Source: Filobasidium wieringae (taxonomy: Eukaryota; Basidiomycota; Tremellomycetes; Filobasidiales; Filobasidiaceae). Taken from it: DNA of 64,000 bases. The stretch spans positions 23,671 to 87,670 of the forward strand of contig BCIV01000027.1 in the NCBI GenBank assembly GCA_001600055.1, given 5' to 3'. A program made the position numbers and the translations under genes. This document shows, in pieces, positions 45,301 through 56,266 of this stretch. The notes beneath the pieces were generated by a model that did no database searches, had not been told where the DNA came from, and saw nothing but the letters and a program-made list of their open reading frames with translations. Numbering within the stretch: the first letter of the stretch is position 1; the number at the start of each line of letters is the position of its first letter.

Positions 45301-46712
45301 GTCCATCTGCTGACGCTGACGTAGAGGGGGGGGGCGGGAACGAACCGGATCTCGAACGTTTCCCCAACCTCCCCTCCTCTTCGTCCACAGCTTGACCGTA
45401 CGAATCACGTTCACGCTCGGAAGAGTGAGAGTGAGGTCTTTTCGCTCCGAGCCTGGATGCGGGGGGTGAGCCGGGGGTCAACTGGCCAGTCGAAAGATGA
45501 CCGAGCGAAACATGCTCCGGGGATAAAGAGGTCGACGACAACTCGGTGCGATGTAACACCACGTCCATCCATCTCCTCCCATCCTTGATCACACGGGGCA
45601 TCGTCGTCGAGGCGTCCAGAAGTTCGCCAGGGGGGTGAGCGAGGGCGGGAGAGCCATAGGGATTGAGGAGGAGGACGCCGTAAGGAGCCTATCGTGGTCG
45701 ACGTGAATCGATAGGGAAGAGGAAGAAGAACAGAAAAAAAGGCTCAGCTCGGAACTGGACGACCGGCATCGAACGCGAACGTACCACCCCCCTCTTCCTC
45801 CCTTCCATCCCTTCGCCATGCATCGGGCTTTGCAAATGGGCCTGTCGACGTAAGTCACGAGTATCAATCATCTCACACATCCAATCCTCATGACCCTCGC
45901 CTCGCGCCGACTCGTGGACTCACGGTGAAGACGAGAAGGTCTTGCTCGTGGAGGAGAGGATAGGGGAGGCACATGAGGCTGGGTTGACAGTTTGGGAGGA
46001 GGCCTGTCAGGAAGGGGCGGGTTGTGAGTTGCGGGTTGTGAGTTTTGGTGGATGAGGGGAGAGCGAGGAGAGAGAGAGAGCGATGAGAGAAGAAGAGCGA
46101 AGAGAGAGAGAGAGAGAGAGAGGTTTATGCGGAGGAGAGAGAGCGAGGAGACAGAGAGAGAAAGAGAGAAAGAGGAAAAGAGAGAGAGATGAGAGAGAGA
46201 GAGAGGAGAGGAAGAGAAGAGAGAGAAAGAGAGTGCGATGAGAAAGAGAAAAGTAACGCACAACTATAACTCCCCACCCCCCTCCTCTCCCCTAACCCTT
46301 CCCCGCCAGACCGAACGCTCCCTTCCTGGCCAGACCGAGCCCCGACGGTCGCCCTCACCCGCACGGTGGCCCTCTCGATCCCGGCGAACCTGATCTGCTC
46401 GAACCCTTCGACCCAGGGCTGGTTGGATGGGTCGGATAGGTAGGAGAAGAGGAGGAGGCGTTGGGCTGGGTCTGATTGGAGGAGCTGGCGAGTGCGAGTG
46501 AGGATGGGAGTGGGAGTGCGAGTGCGAGTGAGGATGTGGATAATGGTGAGAGTGAGAGTGAGAGTGAGGATGTGAACCAGTACGGGGACGAGGAGCGAAC
46601 GAGGAAGACCCACCTGCTGATCGTTCCAGCCGTAGACGAGCCTGATCTTACTGTTGATCCTGTCCACCTCGACGGCTCGCTGGATCTCGCACTGGATCTC
46701 GTCGGTCGACAT
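42394..46712 (-). CDS. SNF2-family ATPase/helicase-like protein, many exons
   Basis: Minus-strand exons give a SNF2 ATPase core. Motif I is LADNLGFGKTL (44724-44698), followed by LIICPGGIARSVWK (motif Ia). Motif II is IIVDEVQ across a splice near 44120, motif III LLLSATPFRTNIRDLY (43980-43930). Motif V is LGLMGGLEVGHNLQACSYM then LVEPWY (near 42850), and motif VI QIEGRIARLNQAK (near 42670). The C-terminal exon reads DMTYNEILEWLGPGSGKK with TAG at 42396-42394. The N-terminal exon 45601-44920 is disordered and acidic. Upstream exons (LLHEQDLLVF; YGVLLLNPYGSPALAHPPG; MSTDEIQCEIQRAVEVDR from 46712) probably belong to the same gene. SNF2 proteins translocate on DNA to remodel chromatin or strip proteins. 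Several motifs depart from consensus (GFGKT, DEVQ, VGHNL), so activity is uncertain. Confidence 0.8.
46058..46250. repeat. purine-rich (GA)n microsatellite
   Basis: Nearly pure GAGA/GAAGAG sequence on the plus strand, about 190 bp, inside what is probably an intron of the SNF2-like gene. The long Ser/Leu open frames on the minus strand here are products of the repeat. Confidence 0.85.
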
Positions 46713-49138
46713 TACGAGGTGTGCGGCATCGGTGGTGGTCAGTGGCGGTGGCCAGTGACGGTGGCTACGGTCCTGGTCCTGGTTGTGGTTGTGAGGTTCG
46801 AGGTGGAGAGAGAGAGACGAGATGGACAATAAACCCTCTCGACCGACGTCTTCTGATCAAACCATCAACAAACGAAAACCGCTATTTCCACCCCGATTCG
46901 TCATTCACACTCTGGACTGGGCGTATTTCATGCACAGTTCATTCTCGTCACTCACGATCGAGGGTGATCCGCGGATTACGCTGCGGGTACTCGTCGCTCG
47001 ACCTTGAGCGGACTGGGCGTGGATTACGCTCAGCACGATGCGGCGATGTTCGTGCACGTCGCCCGGCTGAAGCTGAGGGACGTCTGATCGTTTCATCTCC
47101 GCTGGCGTGAGGCCCGTGCCAGTACGGCCTCAGTACGATGTGTGTTGTACCTGGCTGGGCGACGCTCAGAGCTGGACATATCCTGGACAAAACTGGATCG
47201 GCGAACGGCTTCCGCCCGCACTCGGAGCGTGCATCACGGCGACATGACTCTCGTTTCCCATCTCTCAAAGACGATCGTCGTCCTGAAAACCTTCCGCAAC
47301 ACCCGCTCGACCGATAACCGACCGTTATCATCTTGGTCAGCAAATGTCTTGCCTGGAGTGTACCTCTTATACCGCCAGCACACCCCAGCCTGATGCACTC
47401 GCCATCCAAATCGTACTAGAACCTACGCTCCAGGTGATCATACTGTTAGATGTACATCGACCGACATCGAGGGAAACACATCAAGATGGACCACTCCGGG
47501 AGATCACGTCGGTTCTCATCCGACCATATCCACAATGAAACCTCTTTCTTTCGACAGCTGTCGTTTGCGTTACGGCTTTGGGGGTTACGGCTTCGGGCGT
47601 TATGGGTTGGGGTTTACGGGTCAGGGCGGGGGAGGATCAAGATCTCTTCCTTCTCGACACACCTTCCGACCGTTCAACCTTCCGACCTTCCAACCTTCCG
47701 ACCTTCCAGCTCTCCAGCTCTCCAGCTCTCTGGGGAACGAGAACCGCACCCTCCCGTTCCTCTTTTCCCCATGTTCGGTAACAGCCGCAACCAGGACCCC
47801 ATCACATATCGCATATCGTCACGCATACGCATGCACCTCTTTCTCGTCCTCGTTCTCGTTCTCGTTCTCGTCCTCGTTCTCGTTCTTGTTCTCGTCCTCG
47901 TTCTCGTTCTCGTTTCGTTTCGTTCTCGTTCTGTCGTCCGACCTAACGCTGTTGTGACCCTTTTAGGACCGGCGAGTCGACTCGATCCCTAAGAGGCGGG
48001 GATCATCCGGACTGGACTCGAGGGCTTGGAAACATCCAGCTCGGGATCTCGGAGTGGAACCCGTAGTGCATCCTGCAGTGGAACCCCCGTACTGGAACCC
48101 GTACCGGAACTCCGTATGCGACCTCGCCTCGTACTGGGACACACCGGATCGTAAGCGGACCAGCCAAGTTCTAACCGTCTTCGGTCGGACAGGGTCGATT
48201 CGCCCTAGAGTGACGGTACAGAGGCGGATCACGCAAACGCTGATCACGCCATCAATTTCTCGCAGTTGGATGTGGTGAGTGCGATGGATCGTCGATGTTG
48301 ATGTTGATTCGGTCCGATGGATCCGGGCCTTACGTGGAGAGACCTTACGCGGAGAGATTCTACGTGCAGAGGTCGAATTGATTCTCTCCCCGGTCAGATG
48401 GAGCGCGGAGGAGGATAGGGAAGGGCGTCTGGATTCGGACGTCAAGGATTTGGGTGTTAGGAATTAGGGCGTTATGGGTTGGGGCGTCAAGGGCTAGGGT
48501 TCATGGGTTTGGGCGGAGGGGAATCAGATAAAGTGTGCGGACGAGGATAGGGCAGGGCGTCCGGATTCGGAGGTTGAGGATTGGGGTGTTATGGCTTTGG
48601 GTGTTATGGCTTTGGGCGTTAGGGCATTGGGGTGGTATGGATTAGGGCGTTATGGGTTAGGGCGTTATGGGTTAGGGCGTTAAGGGCTAGGGTTTATGGG
48701 TTTGGGTGGAGGAGGACCAGTATTCCCCGGTACTTCCGACCCGACGAGGGTGACTTGTCTTCCTTCCCGATGTCATACAGCAACCGGATATCCCCGCTCT
48801 ATCCTTCACCCAACCGGCCTTTTCGCCGGGCTGACCACAAATCCAGGACAACTAGATAACCACAATTGCGTTGACGTACACTGGTCTCGTTCTGATGGAG
48901 GACGAGCAAAACTTCGAGCCTGGAACATGGATTCATCTAGGTTTTGAGTGGGACGGAGTGAGTCTGATCGTGGCGGATTAATCGGAATAGATAGAATAGA
49001 TAAATAGATAAGAAACAAAGGAAGAATGTACCGGTACTGGATCGGGATTATACAAATCGATCAAGTCTCCAAGCTGCTCGTCACATCTGAGGATATCTCG
49101 CCGAGCCGTTCACGATCACTCCTGACCCCGGGACCTCG
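46713..49138. repeat. intergenic region of simple repeats and palindromes
   Basis: No gene supported. It holds two palindromes of the ACTG..GCGTA family (46915-46940, 47011-47033), a CTTCCGACCTTCCA-type repeat (about 47665-47730), a (CTCGTT)n microsatellite (about 47838-47935), and a minisatellite of GGGCGTTATGGGTTAG-like units at about 48455-48710 that includes TTAGGG. A shorter set of the same G-rich words occurs near 47575-47630. Open frames across these blocks are low complexity. Confidence 0.6.
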
Positions 49139-51013
49139 TCATCCCCGTTGACCCGGACCCGATCGACCACCGCGACCGGAGCGGAAGGCCTGGGCGGCTC
49201 TGACCAGTTCGGGACGATGCAAAAAGTCTTCGGCGAGATCCAACGCCTTCATGTATTGCCACAGGTGGTAGCTAGACGCTTGGACGTGTGGGTGGCCCGG
49301 TGCTTCGCCGCATAAATCGTCCAGACTCTGCATCAACGATTGAAGCGGCGCGGTGCGGTCGGGAACGATGACCTGCGGGACCTGGACCTGGACCTGTCCC
49401 CCCCGAGCGATTTCCGCTCGAGACCTGTTGTGGATCGGAGCGGCGACGGCTCGTCCACCACCCATGTTCAAGCTGCATTTGTTCCCCGACCTCGATACCC
49501 GACATTGTCCACATCCCCCCTGCACCCAGTCCACCTCGTCTTCCGGCGAAAGAAACCTCTTCGGCTGCTCGTCCCCGAACGTCGTACGGGTCCTGATCCA
49601 GCACCCGACAAAGGGGACCTTGCTCCGGGGCAACACCTTGTACGCTTCCTTGGCGAGCTTTCGACAGCAGTCGCACGCCCGTTCACCGAGGAGGAGGATA
49701 AAGTCGGTATGCCCCGCTTCGACCCAGGTTTCGTAGCTCTGATGGGCGAGCGAAAGGATGAGATCGGGCAGTCTTTCGGGGGATCAGATCGGAGAGGTGC
49801 TCACCGAGATGCTATGCGTGACTTTCTGCCCGGGAATCCGGGGGATCAGAGGAGGCGCGGGGATTCCTCCGATGAACCTGACCTTGAGAAGGAAACCGTA
49901 CTGGAACGGGCTGTCGTTCTGGACCGGCTGTACTTGCGCACACGAAAGGGTGCTGCCGCTGTAACTACCGCTGTGAGTGTAGCTACCGCTGTAGCTAGCG
50001 ACGTCGTTATCGATCAACGAATCACTGTCATCCACGGTCAGACTGTGCTTCATCGACTCGCCACCCTTTACGCTCTCGGAACCACGAGATGACCATTCCT
50101 CGAGTCCGTGCTTGACCGTGTGATCGTCCTGTACGACGTGGGCACGAGGATCTTGTGCCAAAGCATATGGTGCCCTACGCCTAGGGATCTGGGCGTGGGC
50201 GATGGGCTGGATCTTCAGGTGACAAAGATCGGACACGGGAACGAAAGGAGCACGGAGACCGGCGATGGCCCGAGTCGGTGTGGTATAGTCATGAGGAGCT
50301 TCACCGAACGAATCCTCCAACGTCGACTCTTCCTCTTCCCTCAGGTAAGATTGTTTCAGGATCTTGGGTTTGAGGATGAGACTACGCGAGTGAAAGGAGG
50401 TCTTCCGGGGCGGGGTTGCCAGGCAGTGTGGTTCGGGATTGATGTTCTCCTTGTCATAGACTGTTTAGACGAGAGGGGTGAGATGGGAAATCAGTCGGGA
50501 TCCCGTGTTCGATCGCGATCCATAGAACTTACATGATCGTTGTTGTTGAGTCGTCGCGTTGGCAGGTTCGATCCTTTGACGGTCCGAACGATCCATGACT
50601 AGACGATAGATGTGGTGTACCAAATCAGACGTGATATCACTCAAGCGGTAGGTATTGATCACTCACGTGGAGAGGGCATCGCCTTGGATTTCGTAATCTC
50701 CTGATGGCCCGAATGGTTGACGGCTGAATGACAACGAAAGGTATCAGATCAGATGTGGCTCCATTCAGATCACTTACATGTAGGAAGTAAATCCTGCAGC
50801 TCGTTCTCGGTGGCCGAATCATCGATCAGATTGGCCTCGACAAGCGAAACTTGGGGTTGGGCTTGTGGAGCGACCGGAACGGGTTGAAGGACTGTACGTA
50901 GGGGTGGTTAGGCTTCGTCGTCAAGGTATAGGAAAGGATGGGTATTCACCGAGGTCCGCGCTACCTCTTTCTTGAATGGGAGATGACTCGAGAGGAAGCG
51001 GAGATTCGATCAT
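49139..51013 (-). CDS. hypothetical protein with KEN box and cysteine module, 7 exons
   Basis: ATG at 51013 (or an upstream in-frame ATG at 51121). Exons join in phase at GTGAAT, GTAAGT, GTGAGT, GTAAGT and GTGAGC donors. Sequence in order: ESPLPLESSPIQERGSADL; QPQVSLVEANLIDDSATEN; a short basic exon; DRSDRQRIEPANATTQQQRS; then YDKENINPEPHCLATPPRKT, where KENINP is a strong KEN-box match. A disordered region with SGSYTHSGSYSGS follows. The last exon, from about 49745, reads YETWVEAGHTDFILLLGERA then CDCC, 20 residues, a C in FVGC, 29 residues, and CGQCRVSRSGNKC, followed by a helical C-terminus. The Cys pattern matches the 31596+ protein. The KEN box suggests APC/C-controlled turnover (inference). 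Family not recognised. Confidence 0.75.
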
Positions 51014-52011
51014 GTCGTTCGATAAGAGTGTCGTTTGGCTGAAGTGTGTCAAGTTTGCAAGTCGATAGGCAGTCAGCTCCGTCAATCGAGAGCGAGAGGC
51101 GAGTATGAAAGCGAATGGCATTTCCTGTCAGCTTATATCTTGCACACGCAAGGGCGAAAGGGAGCATGGTGGAGAGTTTGTTTTGATCTTGGTTCGACGA
51201 GCCCGTTGCGGTCCTAGCGAGCGTCATCGTGAGCGCAGAGTCGATAAGGAAAACGGCTGATCTCTATCTCGAAGCTAGCGAAAGGACGAGAGCGAGAGAG
51301 ACTGGCGGATAGGGAGGTGGTGGAGAGGACAAAGGTCGCGCTGTCATCGAGAGGTTCCAAGGATATGCTGAATGAACGTCTGATTCCTAGATCGTCTCTG
51401 AGCATGAAACGTAGAAGCGCACTTACGTAACCGCGCTCTCGTTCGCGCTCCCGCAGGTGAACGGCAGAATGGCGGGGGCATGGGTCCAAGCGATCACGTT
51501 TCAGACTGAGCGAGAGTTTCCAAAGTGCAGACGTTGTTTCTTTGACAAGCCCGCCCAAACGCTTCCATCGTCGTCATCCGCGTCATCGTCAGCGTGGAGC
51601 GGTAGGGTGCAGGTGCTACAGCGCAGCACACACCGCACAGTGAGTGACAATCACGAATGGCTCGTGGGCAGCTGAGGCAGCACGAGCAACGGAGACATCA
51701 CAGATAACGGTGGCTCGTCAATCGATCAGTTCGGTACTCAGTAGCAGCAGCAGAGCAGTGGCGGCAGTAGAGTAAACAACAACAACATCAACCACAACAA
51801 CAACGATAACGACGACGACGAGTACCACAACAGCAACTGGCCCCAGTTGCTGACTGGCTCATCGCCTATCTTCTCACTCGATGAACTTATCCACCGCTTC
51901 AAATTACTTTGTTTCGACGTTCCCGAAAGCCAGCAAGTTTCAAACTCCTTTGAATTCGTATCACCTCCTTGACCCACGACGTCCCGATTCCTGGTTGATA
52001 CAACTCCAGCC
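51014..52011. promoter_or_regulatory. divergent promoter region
   Basis: About 1 kb between the divergent 51013- and 52012+ genes. A minus-strand frame near 51480-51430 ending at a good GTAAGT donor may be a 5' non-coding exon. CAG/CAA-rich runs (GCAGCAGCAGAGCAG, ACAACAACAACATC) lie at 51740-51830. No clear TATA box was seen. Confidence 0.35.
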
Positions 52012-55000
52012 ATGAGCGAATCCGGCCATACTCCTCGTACTCCCCAAGATCATACCATCAGAAAAAGAGCGAGCAGAAGGGAACTCGTCGTAAGCATCGG
52101 TTCGTCTGTTTGATGGTATATGATCCTTTCACCTGACCACGCACGTTGTCTGTAGTACCACGCCGATCCGCCACAATATACTCCTACTTCTCAAGGTCAT
52201 GCCATCCGAAAGAGAGCGAGCAAAAGAGAACTCGTCGTAAGCATCATTTCTTCTGTTTGATGGTACATGTTCCTCTAACCTGACTATACACGTCGTCTGT
52301 AGTACCACATCGATCCACCACATATCCCTCCTCCCGTTCCCCCCCTTCCTCCCATCTATCGTAACGAAGGAAGCAGGCTCGTCCCGACTCTTGACTATTC
52401 CCACTCCCACTCCCAAACCTCTTCGTATACAGGATCTCGGGCGTCATCAAGGGATCTGAAAAGTCGGGCTTCCTCCAGGGACTTGCGATCTCAAGCTTCT
52501 TCAAGGGACTTGCGATCGCACGCTTCTTCACGGGACTTACGATCTCAGGCTTCTTCGAGGGACTTACGATCTCGCGCTTCCTCCAAGAATTTGAAATCCG
52601 AGGGACAGCCTCATTTACGTCTGAGGGACCGAGGTATGTTTGTTGCTTGCCGGATGATACGCAGACCGGTAACAGCTGACGCTTCGTCGCGTTCGACAGT
52701 ACCTTTCATTCGCCTTCCCTTACCGTCGCGATCTTCTCCTCAGATCGAAAAGTTGAGTAACGCCTGTATCTCGCGGGTCAAGAGTGAGTATACAAAGATA
52801 TCCCCTCCTCCGCACTCCGACCTCTTCAGTCAAGTGAAGATCCCAAGGGAAGTTCAGATCGTTCCGGAGATCTTCCTACCAACTGCCTCGACCTCTCGCT
52901 TCCTCGAGATCGGTCAAGAAGAGCAGAAACAAGCCAAACCCGACCTTCTGGTCGTGCCTTCTTCATTGATCTCTGGATCGAAGATAGACAGATATGCCGA
53001 TTGGATGGTAGATGCTCTGATGTACGGGTCCGGAGAGGAGCAGCGACTGGCGGGTGCGGAATACAACTTCAAGCCTGATATCTTCTCAAGGGTCAGCATT
53101 CGTTTTCTGATCGTATATGATTAACCAGGGAACGGCTCCTGACCTTGTTCGCTTGATCGGTCTATAGTGCCACGATATGTCGGCTCAGTCCAACGGGACG
53201 ATGTTCGTCGTGACCTTGTACGCGGAAGACATCTCCCTTCCTCGCTCCCCGGAGCTCTCTTCCAGGTTCCCGCACAGCACGATCCACATCTACACAAGCC
53301 CTGGACCGGCAGTGGATCTAGAAAAACTCCAGCAAGTCGGTTCACTGTTCCGCACATCGACCGAATACCTATTCGGTCCACAAAAATTGCTCAGGGGGAA
53401 AGGCTGCATAGAAAGTGATGAAGCCTTTCAACCGAGCACGTCGAAAGACGAGGAGGTGGATGACGGAACTAGAACACCGATCGCTTGTGAGTCGACGTCG
53501 TTCACGCTTGCGAGTCGGGTCTGATCGCACGAGTCTTTGTCATCCAGTCGAAATCACGAATAAAGAGCAAGATGTTCGGTGGGAAGGTCCCAACATGCGG
53601 GATGAGCGTCAGTAACATCCCTTGGGCTTATCGATTTCACTCAAGCTGATTCGGCCCGTACTGCAAATTCTCAGCGATCACGGAGAGGGACCTAGAGTAC
53701 TTGATTGGGCAGGTATCTCGAGCGGCCTTGGCCTCCAACATCACCGCCTTGGACCCGCAGTGCAAAAAAGGTTTCGCAGCCTTGGGTAACCTACATACGT
53801 ACGAGAGAGGTTGCCCGAAGCTGTACAGCCAGCAGGGAATCGAAGACGTACGAGTAGAAAAAGCAACAAACGCTTGCGATCCGGGCCATGATGTGAGTCC
53901 GAGATGAACTTCATCTTACCGTGTCTTTCACTAATTCCACGTTCAATGGATAGATGCGAATCGTATGCTCTCTGACCGGAGGATTGGGATGTACCTTTGC
54001 TTATCTCCTCGATGATACTGGCCTTTCGCCCAGAATACACGCCAAAGCCTACGCATCCTGGCAATTTTGGGACGTCCATCGGCCTCTCATCGCCAAATGG
54101 TCGGACCTGATCTTCGAGGCGGTCGCTCCGTCCCTTCTGGTTCCCCATGTCATAAAGACTACCTTCGAAAGAGCCGGCGCGACTTTACCGAGGCAGACGC
54201 CTGGTATGGACGTAAACGGGTGTCGGTACAACGATCCGAAATATAGGATTTACACGTTTCAGGAGGCATGTACCCAGCTGTGGAAAGGTTTCCCAGATCT
54301 GGACGAGAGAAAGGAACAAAAGAGGGCGTTCGTCAGGTCGTGCAAGCTGCTCAAAGCGAAAGACAGCCGTCAGCGAAATGAGCCGCCTATCCTGGACACA
54401 CCTTGCCGGGGAATCAAACCGCTTTCCTTGCCTTACATCGGAAGCGGTTCAAACTATACGCACACATCTCAGAGACACGACAAGAGTGAACATGAGCCGG
54501 ATCTTCGAGCAAATCAGAGTCCCACTACGACGCCTTCTCGACCTGGACTCAGGATTTTCAGGATGAAGGCTACGCTGTGACTAATCCCGCAAGGATAGGG
54601 CTTCGCTCATATATATGTACAGTTGTAAAGTGGGAATATCTAATTATTTTCTGCCTCGATATGATCATCCCATATTGGTTTCAGGTCGGACATACACGTG
54701 CGGACGGTACCTTTTCTCAAACCGAGCACGATCTCCGTAAGGTAGGGGCACTTGAGCACCAGATGCGATGTCTGCGTGACCAAAGAGACGATCTACCGGT
54801 ATGGACTGGTGGCGTCGGTTTTGTCCATGTGGAGGATACCAGCGTACTAACTTCCGTCCATCTCCCGGTGGTCATACCTTGCAAATACGTCGTCGCTAAC
54901 GGTCGGCGACGATGCGGACGGTTCACAAGGCAAGGACATCAAGGTTCAGCGGAAGGATACGGGATTGGAATGGGAATGGGGACGGAAATAGGGACGAGCG

Positions 55001-55512
55001 GAGCGGATGATAAGACTTTAGGATTCTTGTTGATTTGTGAGTCACGGTCGCGTTGGTGGTCTTTCGTCATTTCCTCCCCCCACTCTTCTGGCCCCATTTT
55101 CGACTTGGCAATTCGCTCGCGCACGATGCCCTACACACACCTTCTCTCTCGCTCTCACTCTCACTCTCATACATACACACACATACATATACACACGCGC
55201 GCCTATGACTAACACCCTGTCTACTGACGCTGGACACTCATTCGCTTCAGGTCAAGTATGTCCCGTCTCTTTCCAGGTCAGTCCACCAATTCGGGTGTTA
55301 CAAGATCTGGGCGAGGCGATCTTGGTGAGTCGAATCGTTCTCCGAGATTGTTCGGCGGATGCTGACTTGGTGTTTCATCCCCTCCGAACGCTTCGTCGCC
55401 TATTTCGAGTTCCTCGTTTTCACACTCGTTCCGCCTTTCTCCTCATGTAGCGAGGTCTAGAAAGCTGCTTTGTCTGCATCTGCTGCACACTGTCAGATGG
55501 ACGCGGACGCTA
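52012..55512 (+). CDS. large hypothetical protein (about 850 residues), about 12 exons, with duplicated 5' exon
   Basis: ATG at 52012. Exon 1 ends IRKRASRRELV at GTAAGC (intron 52090-52155). Exon 2 reads AIRKRASKRELV and ends at an almost identical 66-nt intron (52237-52302), so exon plus intron were tandemly duplicated with a 147-bp period. Exon 3 carries six 8-residue repeats of the type ASSRDLRS. Later exons: KIDRYADWMVDALMYGSGEE; SNGTMFVVTLYAEDISLPRS; TERDLEYLIGQ; MRIVCSLTGGLGCTFAYLLD; HAKAYASWQFWDVHRPLIAK; SHYDAFSTWTQDFQDEGYAV; VGHTRADGTFSQTEHDLRKV; and a last exon CFVCICCTLSDGRGR with TAG at 55510-55512. All stated junctions keep phase. No domain recognised; the C-terminal half looks globular. 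Confidence 0.68.
55125..55203. repeat. CT/CA microsatellite in an intron
   Basis: A CTCTCACTCTCACTCTC run followed by ACACACATACATATACACAC, inside the long intron before the penultimate exons of the 52012 gene. Confidence 0.8.
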
Positions 55513-56266
55513 GAGACAGAGAAAGGCCTAGGATTTCAAATCTAAGTTGCCCTACAACGAGATCATTGATAGCTGTTTCATATAAAGCATACCTTGAGGA
55601 GCCCTGACCATGAATTGGGCGATCAACTAGTTGCGCTCGGATATCGAACATTGACCCCAATGAAGGTGAAGACGCAATGCGCCGATGGGTTGTACGCCTC
55701 TACAATTTTGCCAACCGCGGTGATTTAACCAACGAAACAGGACAGATCGTCTGACAACACTACTCGTTGTCACGCCCTAAGTGAGGCGCTTGGCTTTTGC
55801 TCTGAGATCCGGATCTTGCAGGTGTGGCCAATCGCACCCTTTCCCCGACAACTGACGCTAATTTGTTTTGGATATATGGGGCAATTTAGGGTGTTTGATC
55901 TGACTAAAACAATCTACGTGACTCGGATAAGGAAGCTGCATTTATAAATTTATGAGATTTTATAGGCATAACTGGTAGCATTCCTTCTAAGGTTCGACTC
56001 CAAATGCAGTCCGAGGCACGAGAAGGCACAAACGCGTAGTCGTTGCATGACCATCGACGGCTCACTAGCGTAATTTACGGATACCAGGACAAACCAAGAT
56101 CACCTGTCCACATGTATCGGTATGCTAGACTCATCGTCTGACTCCATATCGCTGCTCGGGATGTGAGCGAGATAGCCATTAGACATGAAATCCATCACAA
56201 CGAACGCTTCATCTTGTACAAGCCATTCATCACGGAAAAGGGCCTTCCCCTTCAGACACGAAACCT
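55513..56266. other. convergent intergenic region, about 750 bp
   Basis: Between the 3' ends of the 52012+ gene and the transporter gene. AT-richer than its surroundings; no coding signal. Confidence 0.5.

Noticed and set aside
45868..46263. Ser/Leu-rich minus-strand frames that look like membrane proteins
   Set aside because: They are translations of the GA/CT microsatellite.
49340..50092. 250-codon plus-strand open frame
   Set aside because: Antisense to the last two exons of the 51013- gene, which show a conserved cysteine module and good splice sites.
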